Shown here piece by piece: positions 31,351-39,817 of a DNA stretch of 41,995 bases. Within the stretch, counting starts at the first letter, position 1. Every line of letters begins with the position of its first letter. A program made the position numbers and the translations under genes. The stretch comes from an uncultured Oscillospiraceae bacterium (GTDB taxonomy: Bacteria > Bacillota > Clostridia > Oscillospirales > Oscillospiraceae), in the NCBI GenBank assembly GCA_900754515.1, contig CAAEDD010000033.1, positions 1-41,995 on the forward strand. Direction: 5' to 3'. The notes beneath the pieces are model-generated. The model was not told the origin of the DNA. It searched no databases and saw only the letters and a program-made list of their open reading frames with translations.

Positions 31351-33168
31351 TTATTTACCCACGCACTCGTCAAGCCCCAGCTTCTTCAAAGTTTCGTCAG
31401 TGGGGAAGGCGTTTACCCAGCCTCTGGCCTCATAATACTGGGGCAGAGTCAGCGGCAGCTGCGACACCATGCCCTTTGATGGGCCGTTGGATATGGGCTC
31501 TTCCAACAGACGCTTGGGCAACCTGTCGTCTTCGGGCTTCATGCCCGCGGCCTTGTTGAACATACGCTCTATATTATATATCCTGTCGCCTATCTCCAGA
31601 ACTTCCTCAACGCTGTGGTTGGTGCCGGTGGCGGCGTTGAGCAGGTCTGTGTATTCCTGGGCTCCCATGGCGAAGGAAGTGAAAAGACAGTGGCCCATAG
31701 AGTCTATGACGGCGGTGAGATCCTGGAAGGTCTTGGCCCAGACCGCCTTGTCGTCGGTGACGGTGCGGTCCAGCTGCTGGGGCAGGCCCAGAACTTCCGG
31801 GGATATCATGTAGCCCCGGACATGGCAACCGCCTCTGTTGGACGTGGCATATGTTATGCCTATGCCCTGAATGCCACGGGCATCGTAGGCGGGCATCTCC
31901 TGCTTTTTGACGCTCATGGAGATTTCCGGCATACCATAGTGTTCGCAGAGGCGGGCGGAGCCGCTGCTCATAAGCCAATCCAGCTCAGTCTCAGGATTGC
32001 CTATGCGCTTGGTCCACTCCACCAGAGCCTTGGTGCTGCCCCACTCCAAAGGTACACCGGCACAATCTTCCTCTTTTATTGCTCCCCTCTGATACAGCTC
32101 CATTGCAGCGGCAATGGTGCAGGGGACAGAAATGGCATCCAGCCCGTATTCGTTGCAGAGCATATTGCACTCGTCAATAACATTAAGGTCGTTGTTGCCG
32201 CAGTTGGCGCCATAGGCCCACAACGGCTCATATTCCGGGCCACCGGTGACGTGACCGTTCACATTGATGATGCGTCCGCAGGCGATTGGGCAACGGTAGC
32301 AGGCCCCGGCCTTTACCAGATATTTCTCTGCCAGAGCTTCGCCGGATATGTCCTCCGCCTTCTCATAATAGGACTCCTGCCAGTTCTTGGTGGGCAGCGA
32401 ACCGACATTGTTGATTATGTTAACCAATATGGCGGTGCCCAGCTGGCGCAGACCGGAGGAGGTAACGGGGTTTGCCATGAGTATATCCATAGCTCTTTTG
32501 GTGGCTGCCTTGAGGGCATCCACGTCGGCAATATTGTCCAGATTTCGGCGGCTGGCCTTGACCACTATGGCTTTCAGCTTCTTTGAACCCATGACGGCGC
32601 CTACGCCGGAACGGCCGGCGGCTCTGTCCTTATCGTTCATAATGGCGGCCATAAGTACCTTTTTTTCACCGGCGGGGCCGATGTTAAGCACCGAGGCGTC
32701 TGCGCCGTGCTTTTCCTTCAGCGCAGTATCCATGGCCTCGCTCATCATGCCCAGATATTCTTCCGCGCTGAGCAGTTCTATCTTGTCGTCAACTATGCTT
32801 ATGTAGGTCCACTTTGGAGCCTCGCCCTCAACTATTATCGCATCCCAGCCCGCATACTTCAGCTTTGCTCCCCAGATACCGCCGGAATTGGAGCAGGCAA
32901 TCATCCCGGTGAGGGGGGATTTGGTGACCACCATGTAGCGGCCGGTGGAAGGTGCGTTGGCGCCGGTCATTGGCCCGGTTATGTAAACCAATTTGTTTTC
33001 CGGGGACAGGGGGTCAACTGTGGCCACACCCTCGTCATAGAGTATTTTGGTGCCCAGGCCACGGCCGCCTATGAACTTATGTGCCATGTCCAGGTCCAGT
33101 TTTTCCACCTTTATCTGGCCGGTAGTCAGGTTTATTCTGGCTATTTTTTCATAGTAAGCTCCGGACAT
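31351..33168 (-). CDS. aor: Aldehyde:ferredoxin oxidoreductase
   Basis: A 604-aa tungsten- or molybdenum-bis-molybdopterin enzyme that interconverts aldehydes and carboxylic acids with ferredoxin, cytoplasmic. The [4Fe-4S] ligands are C290, C293, C297 (CYRCPIACGR) and C494 (DSMGHC), nearly the numbering of the Pyrococcus enzyme (288, 291, 295, 494). The N-terminal domain has the typical ARINLTTGQIKVEKLD, FIGGRGLGTKILYDE and GPMTGANAPSTGRYMVVTKSP stretches, and SNRGGCHVRGYM lies near 440. The start at MSGAYYEK (33168) is supported by GGAGG 7 nt upstream. It is transcribed away from the Moco operon across the shared operator region, which suggests joint control by metal availability. Confidence 0.95.
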   Translation of the reverse strand: MSGAYYEKIARINLTTGQIKVEKLDLDMAHKFIGGRGLGTKILYDEGVATVDPLSPENKLVYITGPMTGANAPSTGRYMVVTKSPLTGMIACSNSGGIWGAKLKYAGWDAIIVEGEAPKWTYISIVDDKIELLSAEEYLGMMSEAMDTALKEKHGADASVLNIGPAGEKKVLMAAIMNDKDRAAGRSGVGAVMGSKKLKAIVVKASRRNLDNIADVDALKAATKRAMDILMANPVTSSGLRQLGTAILVNIINNVGSLPTKNWQESYYEKAEDISGEALAEKYLVKAGACYRCPIACGRIINVNGHVTGGPEYEPLWAYGANCGNNDLNVIDECNMLCNEYGLDAISVPCTIAAAMELYQRGAIKEEDCAGVPLEWGSTKALVEWTKRIGNPETELDWLMSSGSARLCEHYGMPEISMSVKKQEMPAYDARGIQGIGITYATSNRGGCHVRGYMISPEVLGLPQQLDRTVTDDKAVWAKTFQDLTAVIDSMGHCLFTSFAMGAQEYTDLLNAATGTNHSVEEVLEIGDRIYNIERMFNKAAGMKPEDDRLPKRLLEEPISNGPSKGMVSQLPLTLPQYYEARGWVNAFPTDETLKKLGLDECVGK

Positions 33169-33236
33169 AATATTACCTCCATATGTGTTGTAAAAAGTTT
33201 TGTCAGTCAAAAGAAATGGCCGATATAGCTGATTAA

Positions 33237-33264
33237 ATTATATTATGTATTTTTTTTGCCGCAA
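33237..33264 (-). promoter_or_regulatory. Candidate AOR promoter
   Basis: On the minus strand TTGCGG (33264-33259), 16 nt, perfect TATAAT (33242-33237). The weak -35 abuts the repeat array on its upstream side, as expected for an activated promoter. Confidence 0.55.
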
Positions 33265-33280
33265 GTTGACCGGGACATTT

Positions 33281-33363
33281 CTGTGTGAAATTGCATGAAA
33301 GAATACCAAGTTGCATGAAACGGTTTAGGGGTAGTGTGCGAAAGAGTATTAAACTGTACGAAA
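33281..33363. repeat. Operator-like array of five 10-bp direct repeats
   Basis: CTGTGTGAAA (33281), TTGCATGAAA (33291), TTGCATGAAA (33311), GTGTGCGAAA (33334) and CTGTACGAAA (33354), all in the same orientation, consensus YTGYRYGAAA (the fourth copy begins with G). Start-to-start distances are 10, 20, 23 and 20 bp, close to whole helical turns. The array lies exactly between the two divergent -35 boxes (33264 and 33390). It is the likely binding site of the HTH regulator encoded next door. Confidence 0.65.
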
Positions 33364-33389
33364 TGAGATTAGCTCCCGGTATTAAGGGC

Positions 33390-33418
33390 TTGTGTACAGC
33401 TTGCGGAAAGGGTATAAT
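33390..33418 (+). promoter_or_regulatory. Promoter of the Moco operon
   Basis: TTGTGT (33390-33395), 17 nt, TATAAT (33413-33418). Start near 33425, about 50 nt before the regulator ATG. The repeat array ends 26 bp upstream of the -35. Confidence 0.65.
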
Positions 33419-33473
33419 ATGATAAAAACAACAAAAATTGGAATGAATTTCCAAAGGAAAGGCAGGAACGTTC

Positions 33474-34409
33474 ATGGCACAGAACAAATCCCTGTCCACC
33501 CAGGAGGTGGCGGACATACTCCATGTGAGCAAGTCCACCATATATGAACTCATCCGGCGGGGAGAGATCAATTCATACAAGATAGGCAGAAAGGTGCGTT
33601 TTACCCAGGACGATGTGGATGCCTACATTGCTCGCTCCCGCCATGAGCATTCCACTCAGCCGGTGAAGAAAATAGACACAGGGTCAACTCTCCTAAGCCC
33701 GGAGGAGCCGGGGGCTCCGGATATAATTATTTCAGGGCAGGACGTGGTACTGGATATCCTGGCAAATTATCTGCAGCAGTGTGGCGTGAAAGCTGGAAGA
33801 ACTTATTTGTCCAGCTTTGAAGGACTGCTGGCTCTGTACCAGGACAAGGTTGATGCAGCTGCCTGCCATCTCTTTGACGGCAAGCGTTTCAATACGGGCT
33901 TTGCCGCCAGCCTTGTTCCGGGAATTGCAACGGTGCTTGTGAACATCTCATACAGAAAGCGGGGATTTTACGTACGCCGGGGCAACCCCAAAGGAATACG
34001 TGGCTGGGACGATCTGGGACGGGGAGATATAAGCATACTCAACCGCCGTCCAGGCTCCAGCTCCCGTATACTTCTGGACGTACAGCTAAAGCGAATGGGC
34101 ATTCCTGCCTCCACATTGAAGGGCTATGACAGAATAATGGGCTCTCATCTGACCATGGCCGCGGCCATTGCTGAGGGTGAGGCGGATCTTGCCATAGGTA
34201 CCGAGCGCATTTCCCGGCAAATGGACGGCATAGACTTCATTCCTCTGATGGAGGAGCGTTTTGACATTGCTATAAAAAAGCTGGAGTTGGAGAGAGAGCC
34301 GGTGGGGAAAATGATAGAGCTTCTGAATAACAGTGCCTTCCGGAGGGAAATATCCCGCTTTTCAGGCAATGACTACAGGGATTCCGGAAAAATAATAGCA
34401 GAGGTGTAA
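33474..34409 (+). CDS. HTH regulator with periplasmic-binding-protein-like sensor domain
   Basis: A 311-aa one-component regulator. Residues 6-53 are an excisionase/MerR-like winged helix (LSTQEVADILHVSKSTIYEL... KIGRKVRFTQDDVDAYI). Residues about 80-300 are a type-2 periplasmic-binding-protein-like domain without signal peptide, hence a cytoplasmic ligand sensor; it includes ACHLFD, RRGNPKGIRGWDDL, RRPGSSSRILLD and AIAEGEADLAIG. The same domain is fused to MoeA two genes downstream. Given the operon, molybdate or tungstate (or a cofactor precursor) is the likely ligand. It is the first gene of the operon and is probably autoregulatory through the upstream repeat array. GGAAAGGCAGGAA precedes the ATG. 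Confidence 0.88.
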   Translation: MAQNKSLSTQEVADILHVSKSTIYELIRRGEINSYKIGRKVRFTQDDVDAYIARSRHEHSTQPVKKIDTGSTLLSPEEPGAPDIIISGQDVVLDILANYLQQCGVKAGRTYLSSFEGLLALYQDKVDAAACHLFDGKRFNTGFAASLVPGIATVLVNISYRKRGFYVRRGNPKGIRGWDDLGRGDISILNRRPGSSSRILLDVQLKRMGIPASTLKGYDRIMGSHLTMAAAIAEGEADLAIGTERISRQMDGIDFIPLMEERFDIAIKKLELEREPVGKMIELLNNSAFRREISRFSGNDYRDSGKIIAEV

Positions 34410-34410
34410 A

Positions 34411-35628
34411 ATGTTAAGTGTTAAGACGCCGGAAGAGGTTCTGGCTATGATAGAAACTGAATTTAGCCCCCTGTCCGACAGAACGGAGCTGCTGCCCCTG
34501 ACGGCGGCCATTGGCCGGGTGCTGGCTGAGGACATAACCGCAGAGGAATATGTGCCGGACTTTGACCGCTCCACCGTGGATGGATACGCCGTCAGAGCCA
34601 GGGACACCTTCGGCTGTTCCGATGCTATTCCTGCCATATTGCGGCAGACCGGAGAGGTACTCATGGGGGAGGGAGCGGACTTTGAGCTGGAGAGCGACTG
34701 CTGCTGCGCTGTACCTACAGGAGGGGCAGTTCCCCGTAATGCGGACAGCGTTGTAATGGTGGAATACACCGAGGATTACGGCGACGGCTCCATAGGAATA
34801 GCCAAACCCACCGCTCCCGGCCAGAACATGATATTCAAAGGGGACGACGTATATCCGGGCAAGAGCGTACTTAAGAAAGGCCGGGTGCTTTCTTCACAGG
34901 ATATAGGCGCGCTGGCTGCAATAGGCCGGGTACAGGTGCCGGTGGTGAGAAAGCTCAGGGTAGGCCTCATTTCCACCGGGGACGAGCTTGTTACTCCGGA
35001 GGAAAAACCGGGGCCGGGGCAGATACGGGATGTAAACGGCCCCATGCTCACGGCACTGCTCAGTGATTTCGGAGCGGAGGTAATAAACTGGGGCATAGTT
35101 AAGGACGATGAAGAAAAGCTCCGTTTTACGGTGGAAGAGGCTCTGAAAAACTGTGATGCGGTGCTGCTGTCCGGTGGCAGCAGCGTGGGGGTAAAGGATG
35201 CGGCATGCCGGATAATCGAGGGGCTGGGTACACTTCTGCTCCACGGCATAGCCATAAAGCCCGGTAAGCCCACAATTATGGGCAGAGCCGGGGCAAAGCC
35301 ACTGGTGGGGCTGCCGGGGCATCCGGTGGCGGCCTGGTTTGTAACAAGGCTTTTTGTACTGCCACTGCTGTCAAGGCTTATGGGCAGAGAGACGGAAAGC
35401 TATACCGTCACCGCCCGTCTGACCGAGAGCATGAGCGCAAACCACGGTCGGGCCCAATATCAGTGCGTGAGACTTGAGGAGCGCTCCGGAGAGCTGTGGG
35501 CTCATCCAATACGTACCAAGTCTGGACTTATAAGCACTCTGGCGGGAGCGGACGGCTTCTTCTGCATAAGCCGGGACTGCGAGGGCCTGCCTGAGGGCGC
35601 CAAAATACAGGTAACGACAGGAGAGTGA
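34411..35628 (+). CDS. moeA: Molybdopterin molybdenumtransferase (MoeA)
   Basis: Inserts Mo or W into adenylated molybdopterin. At 405 aa it has the standard MoeA architecture: LPLTAAIGRVLAEDI and FDRSTVDGYAVRARD (about 28-68), PGQNMIFKGDDV (about 132-143), the MogA-like domain with ISTGDELVTPEEKPGPGQIRD (about 190-210) and VLLSGGSSVG (about 251-260), IKPGKPTIMG and LVGLPGHPVAAWF, and the C-terminal beta domain. The start follows the regulator stop by 1 nt. A second moeA lies directly downstream; two MoeA proteins in one operon often point to separate handling of Mo and W. Confidence 0.95.
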   Translation: MLSVKTPEEVLAMIETEFSPLSDRTELLPLTAAIGRVLAEDITAEEYVPDFDRSTVDGYAVRARDTFGCSDAIPAILRQTGEVLMGEGADFELESDCCCAVPTGGAVPRNADSVVMVEYTEDYGDGSIGIAKPTAPGQNMIFKGDDVYPGKSVLKKGRVLSSQDIGALAAIGRVQVPVVRKLRVGLISTGDELVTPEEKPGPGQIRDVNGPMLTALLSDFGAEVINWGIVKDDEEKLRFTVEEALKNCDAVLLSGGSSVGVKDAACRIIEGLGTLLLHGIAIKPGKPTIMGRAGAKPLVGLPGHPVAAWFVTRLFVLPLLSRLMGRETESYTVTARLTESMSANHGRAQYQCVRLEERSGELWAHPIRTKSGLISTLAGADGFFCISRDCEGLPEGAKIQVTTGE

Positions 35629-35632
35629 AAAC

Positions 35633-37543
35633 ATGTCTTTTGAATATCTGACAAATGTACCTCTTAAAAAAGCCAGGGAGGATTATCTCAAACTGCTGAA
35701 GGAAAAGGGCTTTTCCAATAAAACAGAGACTATCTCCGTGCAGCAAGCCCATGGGAGGATAACAGCCGGACCTGTATACGCTCATATCTGCGCCCCCCAT
35801 TATGCTGCCAGCGCCATGGACGGCGTGGCTGTGATGGCTGTAGATACCTTTGGCGCCACGGAGACTACCCCGGTGACGCTGAGACCGGAACAGTTCGATG
35901 TGCTGGATACCGGAGATCCTATACCTGAGGGCAGGGACGCAGTGATCATGGTGGAGGACATAGTCAAAAATCACGACGGCTCCATAAGCATCCACGCACC
36001 TGCCGCCCCCTGGCAGCATATTCGACAGATAGGGGAGGACGTCTGCGCCGGGGAAATGATCCTGGGTGCCCATATGGAGGTGAGTCCAGCAGCTATAGGG
36101 GCCATGATAGCCGGAGGCGTCATGGAGCTGGAAGTAATAAAAAAACCGGTGGTGGGCATCATACCCACCGGAGATGAGATAATTCCGCCCTGCTCCGATC
36201 CAAAGCCCGGAGATATCCTGGAGTTCAACTCCTCTATATTTTCCGCCATGGTAAAGGGGTGGGGAGCCGAGAGCCGGACATATCCCATAGTTCCGGATAA
36301 GTTTGAAGAAATAAAGGCGACCGTTTCAAAAGCAGCGGAGGACTGCGACATGGTCATCCTCAACGCCGGCTCCTCAGCCGGACGGGAGGACTACTCTGCC
36401 GAAGCCATAGCTCAGCTGGGTCAGGTGCTCTATCACGGAATAGCCATAAAGCCCGGCAAGCCAGCCATACTGGGCTGCCTGGGGGCAAAGCCCGTGCTGG
36501 GCGTGCCGGGCTACCCGGTTTCAGGTATAATAGTTATCGAGGAGCTTTTAAAGCCCATTATAGATTGCTGGTTCCACAGCAGCCCGGCCCCGGCAAATAC
36601 CGCCATGGCAACTCTCACCCGTCCGGTGGTCTCCGGACTCAAGTATCAGGAATTTGTCCGGGTACGCATGGGATATGTGGGAGAAAAGCTCATGGCCTCC
36701 CCATTGAGCCGGGGAAGCGGCGTTGTCTCTTCCTTCATGAAGGCCGACGGTATTCTCACTGTACCCCAGGGTGTGGAGGGATATGAAGCCGGGGAGCAGG
36801 TAGAGGTGCGGCTGCTGAGCCGGGAAGACAGACTGAAAAATACCCTGGTTGTCATCGGCAGCCACGACCCGCTGCTGGATGAGCTGGCAAACATGATGCA
36901 CATGGAAAATCCCGAGGTATATATGAGCTCGGCTCATGTGGGTTCCATGGGCGGCATTATGGCCATACGCCGTGGCGAGGCCCATGCTGCGGGCTGCCAT
37001 CTGCTGGACACCGAGACCGGGGAATATAACCGGGCCTTTATAAAGAAATACTTCCCAATGGGCGGAGTTAAGCTCCTGCGCTGCGTAGGCCGCCAGCAAG
37101 GTCTGATGCTGCAAAAAGGCAACCCAATGAAAATTGAAGGATTCAAAGATGTCGCCAACAATGGCGTACGTTATGTAAACCGACAAAAGGGCTCCGGAAC
37201 CAGGATACTTACGGACTATCTCTGCAAGAAAGAGGGGATAGCCCCGGAGAAAATCTACGGCTATGACCGGGAGGAACTGACACACACCAGCGTGGCGGCC
37301 CAGATAGCCAGCGGATCTGCGGACGCGGGTATGGGCATATACTCTGCCGCAAAGCTGTATGATCTGGATTTCCTGCCTGTGTGCATCGAGGAATATGACC
37401 TGCTCATCCCGGACCACGCCTGGGACAGTCCCATGGTGCGGCAGCTTATATCTACCCTGAAGAGTCCGGCTTTTCGGGAGAAGATAGAGAACATGGGCGG
37501 ATATACCCTTGACCGTCTCGGAGAGATAATAGAAATCGGCTGA
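35633..37543 (+). CDS. moeA: MoeA fused to a periplasmic-binding-protein-like domain
   Basis: A 636-aa two-part protein. Residues 1-405 are MoeA (AMDGVAVMAVDTFGATE, PWQHIRQIGEDV, IIPTGDEIIPPCSDPKPGDI, VILNAGSSAGREDY, IKPGKPAILG, VLGVPGYPVSG). Residues about 410-630 are a substrate-binding-like domain paralogous to the sensor part of the upstream regulator (AAGCHLLD, QKGNPMKIEGFKDV, RQKGSGTRILTD, QIASGSADAGMG). In the MoeA part some active-site positions differ from the first MoeA (NAGSSAG instead of SGGSSVG). The fused domain could bind molybdate/tungstate and hand it to the insertase. AGGAG precedes the ATG, 4 nt after the previous stop. Confidence 0.92.
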   Translation: MSFEYLTNVPLKKAREDYLKLLKEKGFSNKTETISVQQAHGRITAGPVYAHICAPHYAASAMDGVAVMAVDTFGATETTPVTLRPEQFDVLDTGDPIPEGRDAVIMVEDIVKNHDGSISIHAPAAPWQHIRQIGEDVCAGEMILGAHMEVSPAAIGAMIAGGVMELEVIKKPVVGIIPTGDEIIPPCSDPKPGDILEFNSSIFSAMVKGWGAESRTYPIVPDKFEEIKATVSKAAEDCDMVILNAGSSAGREDYSAEAIAQLGQVLYHGIAIKPGKPAILGCLGAKPVLGVPGYPVSGIIVIEELLKPIIDCWFHSSPAPANTAMATLTRPVVSGLKYQEFVRVRMGYVGEKLMASPLSRGSGVVSSFMKADGILTVPQGVEGYEAGEQVEVRLLSREDRLKNTLVVIGSHDPLLDELANMMHMENPEVYMSSAHVGSMGGIMAIRRGEAHAAGCHLLDTETGEYNRAFIKKYFPMGGVKLLRCVGRQQGLMLQKGNPMKIEGFKDVANNGVRYVNRQKGSGTRILTDYLCKKEGIAPEKIYGYDREELTHTSVAAQIASGSADAGMGIYSAAKLYDLDFLPVCIEEYDLLIPDHAWDSPMVRQLISTLKSPAFREKIENMGGYTLDRLGEIIEIG

Positions 37544-38946
37544 TGAGACATTATGAGGCCGTAGTGATAGGGGCAGGGGCACTGGGCTGCTTTGCGGCCA
37601 GAAACCTGCGGCGGTGGAAAATCTCAGCTTTGCTGCTGGAGAGCGGCGGCGATGTCTGCACGGGCATCACAAGAGCCAACAGCGCCGTGATATATCCCGG
37701 CTATGACAACCGGCCCGGCAGCATGAAGGCGGCTATGACGGTAAAGGGCAATAAAAATTTCCCGGCGCTGTGCCGGGAGTTGGAACTGCCCTTCCTCCGC
37801 CGGGGTTCATTGCTGGTGAGCTATGGGGAGCGATCGGACCGGGTGCTGAGAGACAAGCTGGAGCAAGGCAGATCCAACGGCGTGGAAGAGCTGCGGCTGC
37901 TCTCAGGCCGGGAGGCGGAAGAACTGGAGCCAATGCTTAAAAAGGGAATCAGCTCCGCCCTCTATGCCGGGAGTACCGGCACGGTGAACCCCTGGCAGTT
38001 GGGAATAGCGGCCTGTGAAAACGCCATAGCCAACGGCTGTGAACTCAGCCTGAATACCAGGGTGGTGGCTATGGAGCGGCAGGGGAAGAACTATATAATA
38101 AAAACCGACAGGGAAGAGATAGCTTCCACTATGGTGATCAACTGTGCCGGCATGAACGCCGACAAAGTACAGGAACTGCTCTTTCCACCCAGGGTGAGGC
38201 TGTTTCCGGATGCCGGGGACTACCTGGTCCTGGATAAAAATGCCCGTAGCCCGGAGCACATCATCTTCCAGGAGACAGAATCCCGGGGGAAGGGGCTTAC
38301 CGTTGTGCCCACGGTGGAGGGCAGTCTGCTTCTGGGGGGCCCCAGGCGAAAGCTCACCCGGCTCTGGGCCACGGAACAGGAGGGAATAGATAAAATAAAA
38401 GCCGGTGCGGCGGAACTGCTGCCCGGGCTGGATCTTGGCATGACCATACGTTCCTTTTCCGCAGTCAGGCCTAATCCCAGATATGTAAGGCTCAGGGACG
38501 GACGATACCGAACTGAGGAGAGGAACATCGGGGATTTCGTGATAGACCGTCCGGAACCGGGATTCATAAGCCTTATCGGCATAAAAACTCCTGGACTGAG
38601 CTGTGCCGACGAGCTGGGCGCTTACATTGGGGCGAAGGCGGCGGAGTACCTATCGGCAGAGCCGAACCGGGATTTTGACGGGCGGCGCCGGGGAATAGTC
38701 CGCCCGGCGGTTCTGGACTACGAGAGCAGAAAGAAGCTCATTGAGCAACGGCCGGAATACGGGGACATCATCTGCCGTTGCGAAGAAGTGAGCCGGGGGG
38801 AGATCCTGGAGGCCATTCGCCGGGGCGCAGCTACCGTGGAGGCGGTAAAGCGGCGCACGGGAGCGGGCTTGGGTCGCTGCCAGGGCAGCCGCTGCCGCAT
38901 GGAGATAGAGGAACTGCTGGAGGTGTATCGCCATGGACAGCTGTGA
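37543..38946 (+). CDS. GlpA-like FAD oxidoreductase with C-terminal BFD-type [2Fe-2S] domain
   Basis: A 467-aa DAO-superfamily flavoprotein. The FAD motif is AVVIGAGALGCFAARNLRRW (5-24). LLLGGPRR and the GIKTPGLSCADELGAYI segment (about 347-363) are typical of anaerobic glycerol-3-phosphate dehydrogenase/L-2-hydroxyacid oxidase relatives. The C-terminus (about 408-452) has CRC and, after 32 residues, CQGSRC, the ligands of a bacterioferritin-associated-ferredoxin-like cluster. Start codon overlaps the moeA-fusion stop by 1 nt (TGATG). It pairs with the next gene as GlpA does with GlpB. Its presence inside a cofactor operon is unusual; substrate unknown. Confidence 0.87.
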   Translation: MRHYEAVVIGAGALGCFAARNLRRWKISALLLESGGDVCTGITRANSAVIYPGYDNRPGSMKAAMTVKGNKNFPALCRELELPFLRRGSLLVSYGERSDRVLRDKLEQGRSNGVEELRLLSGREAEELEPMLKKGISSALYAGSTGTVNPWQLGIAACENAIANGCELSLNTRVVAMERQGKNYIIKTDREEIASTMVINCAGMNADKVQELLFPPRVRLFPDAGDYLVLDKNARSPEHIIFQETESRGKGLTVVPTVEGSLLLGGPRRKLTRLWATEQEGIDKIKAGAAELLPGLDLGMTIRSFSAVRPNPRYVRLRDGRYRTEERNIGDFVIDRPEPGFISLIGIKTPGLSCADELGAYIGAKAAEYLSAEPNRDFDGRRRGIVRPAVLDYESRKKLIEQRPEYGDIICRCEEVSRGEILEAIRRGAATVEAVKRRTGAGLGRCQGSRCRMEIEELLEVYRHGQL

Positions 38947-39817
38947 ACTGCTGATAGTGGGCGGCGGCGCCGCCGGTATTGCTGCGGCAAAGGCAGCTGC
39001 CGGGGCCGGTGTGGAGAGTATAGTCCTGGCAGAGCACGGCTCCGGACTGGGTGGAGTTCTGCTCCAATGCTCCCACAACGGTTTTGGAGACGGATTGACG
39101 GGGCCGGAGTACATTTCCGAAATGCTCCCGGATTTTCCGGAAAATGTAAAAGTCCTGACTAAGACCACCGTGCTGAAAATTGACAGAGAGAAATCTGCCC
39201 TGCTTTCCGGCGAGGGCACGGGACTGAGACGGCTGAGATTTGAAGAGTTTATCCTGGCCTCCGGCTGCCGTGAAATTGCAGCCGGGGAGCTGGAGCTGTA
39301 CGGCTCACGGCCCCAGGGAGTATATACTGCCGGAGAGGCCCAAAAATTGCTGAACCTGAGAGGAAAGATTCCGGAGGGTCCGGCGGTGATTCTGGGCAGC
39401 GGAGACTTGGGACTTATAATGTCTGCCCATCTCAGCGGCGCCGGAGTGGAAATTGCGGCGTTGGTGGAAAAGAAAGACCACTGCGGCGGCATGGAGCGAA
39501 ACCGCCGGGGCCTTGAGAGCTATGAAGTCCCCCTTATTTGCGGTGCAACCATTGACCGGATATATGGGGAAAAGCAGCTGGAGGCAGTTGGACTGCGGTA
39601 TTTGAACACCGGAGAGCGGAAGATTCTGAGCTGCAGAAGCCTGCTGCTTGCCGTGGGATACAGGCCGGAAAGGGAACTGCTGCGGGGCCTTGATGGAGTT
39701 GACTGGATACAGCTGTGCGGCAACTGTAAAAATATACATCCCAGGATAGAGGGCGTGGTAGCCCAGGGAAAGAAGGCCGGTGAGGCCGCCTGGGAAAAGA
39801 TTCGAGGTAGAAGATGA
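38933..39817 (+). CDS. Pyridine nucleotide-disulfide-type FAD oxidoreductase (partner flavoprotein)
   Basis: A 294-aa NAD(P)/FAD-dependent oxidoreductase. FAD motif LLIVGGGAAGIAAAKAAAGAG (6-26); second nucleotide motif VILGSGDLGLIMSAHLSGAG (about 152-171); LLAVGYRPERELL near 243 and GGMERN in between. It is shorter than usual relatives (about 400 aa), apparently at the C-terminus. Proteins of this type occur next to GlpA-like flavoproteins and a small DUF1667 protein; the latter is absent. Overlaps the preceding gene by 14 nt and moaA by 4 nt. Confidence 0.86.
   Translation: MDSCELLIVGGGAAGIAAAKAAAGAGVESIVLAEHGSGLGGVLLQCSHNGFGDGLTGPEYISEMLPDFPENVKVLTKTTVLKIDREKSALLSGEGTGLRRLRFEEFILASGCREIAAGELELYGSRPQGVYTAGEAQKLLNLRGKIPEGPAVILGSGDLGLIMSAHLSGAGVEIAALVEKKDHCGGMERNRRGLESYEVPLICGATIDRIYGEKQLEAVGLRYLNTGERKILSCRSLLLAVGYRPERELLRGLDGVDWIQLCGNCKNIHPRIEGVVAQGKKAGEAAWEKIRGRR

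Larger units (their letters stand above)
33169..33473. other. Divergent control region of the AOR/Moco island
   Basis: 305 bp without a gene: leftward promoter at 33264-33237, direct-repeat array 33281-33363, rightward promoter 33390-33418 and the two short leaders. No molybdenum-cofactor riboswitch was recognised. Confidence 0.65.
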
